Shown piece after piece: positions 58,301 to 60,000 of a stretch of 60,000 bases of DNA. A program made the translations under genes and the position numbers. The stretch covers positions 46,502,001 through 46,562,000 of the forward strand of contig CM060733.1 in assembly GCA_030704615.1 (NCBI GenBank), given 5' to 3'. The DNA is from Takakia lepidozioides. Taxonomy: Eukaryota; Streptophyta; Takakiopsida; Takakiales; Takakiaceae. Each line of letters starts with the position of its first letter. The first letter of the stretch is position 1. The notes beneath the pieces are model-generated. The model saw only the letters and a list, made by a program, of their open reading frames with translations, searched no databases and was not told the origin of the DNA.

Positions 58301-59749
58301 CAGAGTACTCATGGGGGTAAGCTGCTAAGAGAAATGAAATGAGATGAAATGGTACTTTATAACGTCCAGAAAGAAAGAAAAGAAGAGCGAAAATAAATGA
58401 ATTTATGAAGAAATCTATAACATCCAGAGGAAGCTCAAAGAGCTTACAGGAAGAAAAAGGGCAGAAAGTAAGAAAGCAGGGTCCTCAAACGGAAAGGAAA
58501 ATGAAATGAAATGGTACTTCATAACGTCCGGCAAAAGCTCAAAGAGCTTATGGGACAAAAGGAAGCAAGAAAACAATAAAGAGAGCAGGGCCACAAGCAA
58601 GAAAAAGATGAACTGAAATTATTCTTCACAACATTCGCAAGAAGCTCAAACATCTTATGGGACGAGGAAGAAAGAAACAAGAGAGAGGGGGCACAAACAG
58701 CCCAAAATCAACTAAGCTCAAGGGATTGTCTATCAGTCTATGCTTCATGCAGGTAAGCTGCCAAGCATTTCTGAACCTCATAATTGAAGAGAAATGAAAT
58801 GAAATGGTGCTTTATAATGTCCGCGGAAAGCTCATAGAAATATGGGACAAAATGGAAATGAAATGAAATGAAATGGTGATTTATAACGTCCGCGGAAAGC
58901 TCATAGAGCTTATGGGACAAAATGGAAGAAAACATGAGAGAGGAAACAAAAACCAGAGCCAGAGATAAAAACTATTGTTCCAGTGATTGTCTAAGGGTGA
59001 GTGCCTCGTGCAGGTAAGCTGCCAAGCATTTCTGATCTTAAAAGTGGAAGACTTCAGTGAGAGATTGGGTTCCACGGAAGAGAGAAAGAAACTTTATTGC
59101 ACCTGCAGGAAGAACACTGGGGCCAAGGTGGAAAGCACTGGGTGTAGGGCAATCAAAGCTCACCTACCAAGAGGTGGAAAACTTTGGAGACATAGGACGG
59201 ACAGGACTCACGATAAAATTGGCTTACAGCAGGTTGAGCAGTTTGTACAGGTTTCAATCAACACCAATGGACTTCAAACAGCTCAATTGATCTACTCCAA
59301 ACAGCTTCAACCCAGGGAAGGGCTTTGCAATCACAAAAGTAACTCAGGAGAGTTTTGCAAGGTCCACAATCCTGGACCACCCAATTAACGCTTTATGGCT
59401 TACTACCCCAATGGTCTGATGTACTACAGGCGGCCGTATAAATGACTGTCTTGAGGAATCCTTGCCAGAAAACAGAGACTTATGTTTAGGTACCTCTCAA
59501 TCCCTTTATCCTGACTGCCTGGAGTGCATTTACAGTTCATTTTGAGCATGAGGATATAGAGGCGCTGCTTTAACCTGCTAAAACATCAATTTCATAAGGG
59601 CTGCCGTTGATAGGAACATCATCCAGGGTGATCTGCAGGCTGTATGGCCCTGGACTTGAGACTGTGAACCATGAAATGTAGCTTCCGTTTAGTAAGTCGG
59701 TTGTGTTTCGAATGGCATCCTCGGTAACAGGTGGAGGAACAACTTCTAC
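52341..59749 (-). CDS. Large single-pass membrane protein with filamin and cadherin-like (tandem-95) repeats; 3' part
   Basis: Ten exons, minus strand: 59,749-59,579 (approx.); 57,619-57,473; 56,876-56,650; 55,915-55,625; 55,501-55,259; 55,223-54,985; 54,695-54,463; 54,098-53,939; 53,755-53,571; 52,781-52,341. From the second onward all junctions are GT-AG and phases match. The first exon ends a filamin-type Ig repeat (NGSYISWFTVSSPGPYSLQI, INGSPYEIDV). Next are tandem-95/cadherin-like repeats: PVAVDDTAWTWIGTPVNIAV, SVVYTPNGTYIGPDSLVYFI, NFDGQDTTFVKAVDPTGIGD, VQPVNDPPFIIAP and GTLQVTLPN. A membrane helix follows at about 53,699-53,646, then KATRKYQ and an acidic cytoplasmic tail with CECPVIDYLDCNCPLIDY. 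It is probably a cell-surface adhesion-type protein with extracellular N-terminus. Filamin repeats plus one membrane span recall plant GEX2, a sperm adhesion factor, but orthology is not shown. The join between the first and second exons is out of phase, so an exon in 57.6-59.5 kb is probably missed. The 5' end is outside the window. Confidence 0.8.
57715..58930 (-). repeat. Tandem minisatellite array in an intron of the filamin/cadherin-like gene
   Basis: About eight degenerate units of 50-75 bp of the form aaatggtactttataacgtc + cgcggaaagctcatagagct + tatgggac. Starts are near 57,712, 58,064, 58,126, 58,348, 58,505, 58,800 and 58,868, with partial units between. A second, longer unit (gattgtctaagagtcgatgc + aggtaagctgccaagcattt) occurs at about 57,823, 58,724 and 58,986. 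One reverse-orientation copy is at 34,496-34,558, so the family is dispersed. Confidence 0.8.
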
Positions 59750-60000
59750 CTGTCCAGGATTAAGAAAGTAGAAATGTTTGACCTTCCAGAAAAAAAGAAA
59801 TCACAGTTCCTAGCAGTTTGCTCCTCAATGCTGACTTCCCCACTTAGCAGCAATCAACATTTTATTTTGGACTGCTACTGGGTCTATGCTCAGTTCAGGT
59901 ATTTTGTTTTTGCTTTTGCTGTCTAATATACTAATCCCAAACCTCTCAATCTGATGTTTTTGATATAATATTTGATGCTCATCCCACAGTCTCCATGTCT
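59750..60000. other. Intron of the minus-strand filamin/cadherin-like gene, window edge
   Basis: Upstream of the acceptor at 59,750. The exon before it lies outside the window or was not recognised. Confidence 0.4.

Noticed and set aside
58415-58935. Minus-strand ORFs with repeated SHKLYELSADVI-like peptides
   Set aside because: They are translations of the intronic minisatellite; the frames break between units and no splice signals support them.
1-60000. CRISPR arrays, rRNA and functional tRNA genes
   Set aside because: None seen. The tRNA-like segments lack a complete cloverleaf by eye and fit SINEs better.

Overview
The window looks like nuclear DNA of a land plant, most likely a seed-free plant such as a fern (inference). 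Supporting signs are a plant-type pentatricopeptide (PPR) fragment, a plant STRAP-type WD40 gene with GT-AG introns, a plant A1-type aspartic peptidase relic, CACTA/TNP2, Ty3/gypsy, Ty1/copia and LINE remnants, and a large extracellular filamin/cadherin-like protein of a kind not typical of flowering plants. Only two loci look like intact host genes: STRAP (17,849-22,309, + strand, seven exons that join in frame to 343 codons) and the 3' part of the filamin/cadherin-like membrane protein (52,341-59,749, - strand, ten exons, 5' end outside the window). Nearly everything else is mobile DNA or decayed gene copies.

Layout: 1-236 PPR relic; 2.3-10.1 kb two copies of a ~610 bp nonautonomous DNA element, tRNA-like SINEs and an inverted pair of minisatellite arrays; 6.66-11.6 kb (-) a decayed pepsin-like aspartic peptidase with a lost catalytic Asp and a triplicated exon; 13.1-16.6 kb an unidentified (-) ORF set beside a decayed DUF7869-type gene; 17.8-22.3 kb STRAP; 25.0-26.6 kb a long hairpin-forming inverted repeat; 27.0-27.4 kb (-) a chromovirus chromodomain tail; 28.6-29.9 kb a LINE 3' end; 33.0-34.2 kb (-) an RGG-rich gag-like ORF; 34.2-37.2 kb low-complexity and GC-rich DNA with a SET-like ORF (-); 38.2-40.7 kb a CACTA TNP2 transposase relic; 43.2-48.8 kb a Ty3/gypsy element; 48.8-49.9 kb a copia fragment (-); 49.9-50.2 kb a truncated F-box gene (-); 52.3-60 kb the filamin/cadherin-like gene with a minisatellite-rich intron.

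The most interesting item is the Ty3/gypsy element. Between its protease and reverse transcriptase it carries a near-complete C5-cytosine DNA methyltransferase domain, with motifs I, IV (PCQ), VI (ENV), VIII, IX and X in DNMT3-like order. Retrotransposons that captured DNMTs are known from dinoflagellates and charophyte algae; this appears to be a case in a land plant. The copy is dead. All seven in-frame stops are TAG or TGA, each explainable by one C-to-T change at a CHG or CG site, which is the signature expected from deamination of methylated cytosines. A SET-like ORF and a chromodomain also sit in or beside other mobile DNA, so the window holds three transposon-associated modules that write or read chromatin marks.
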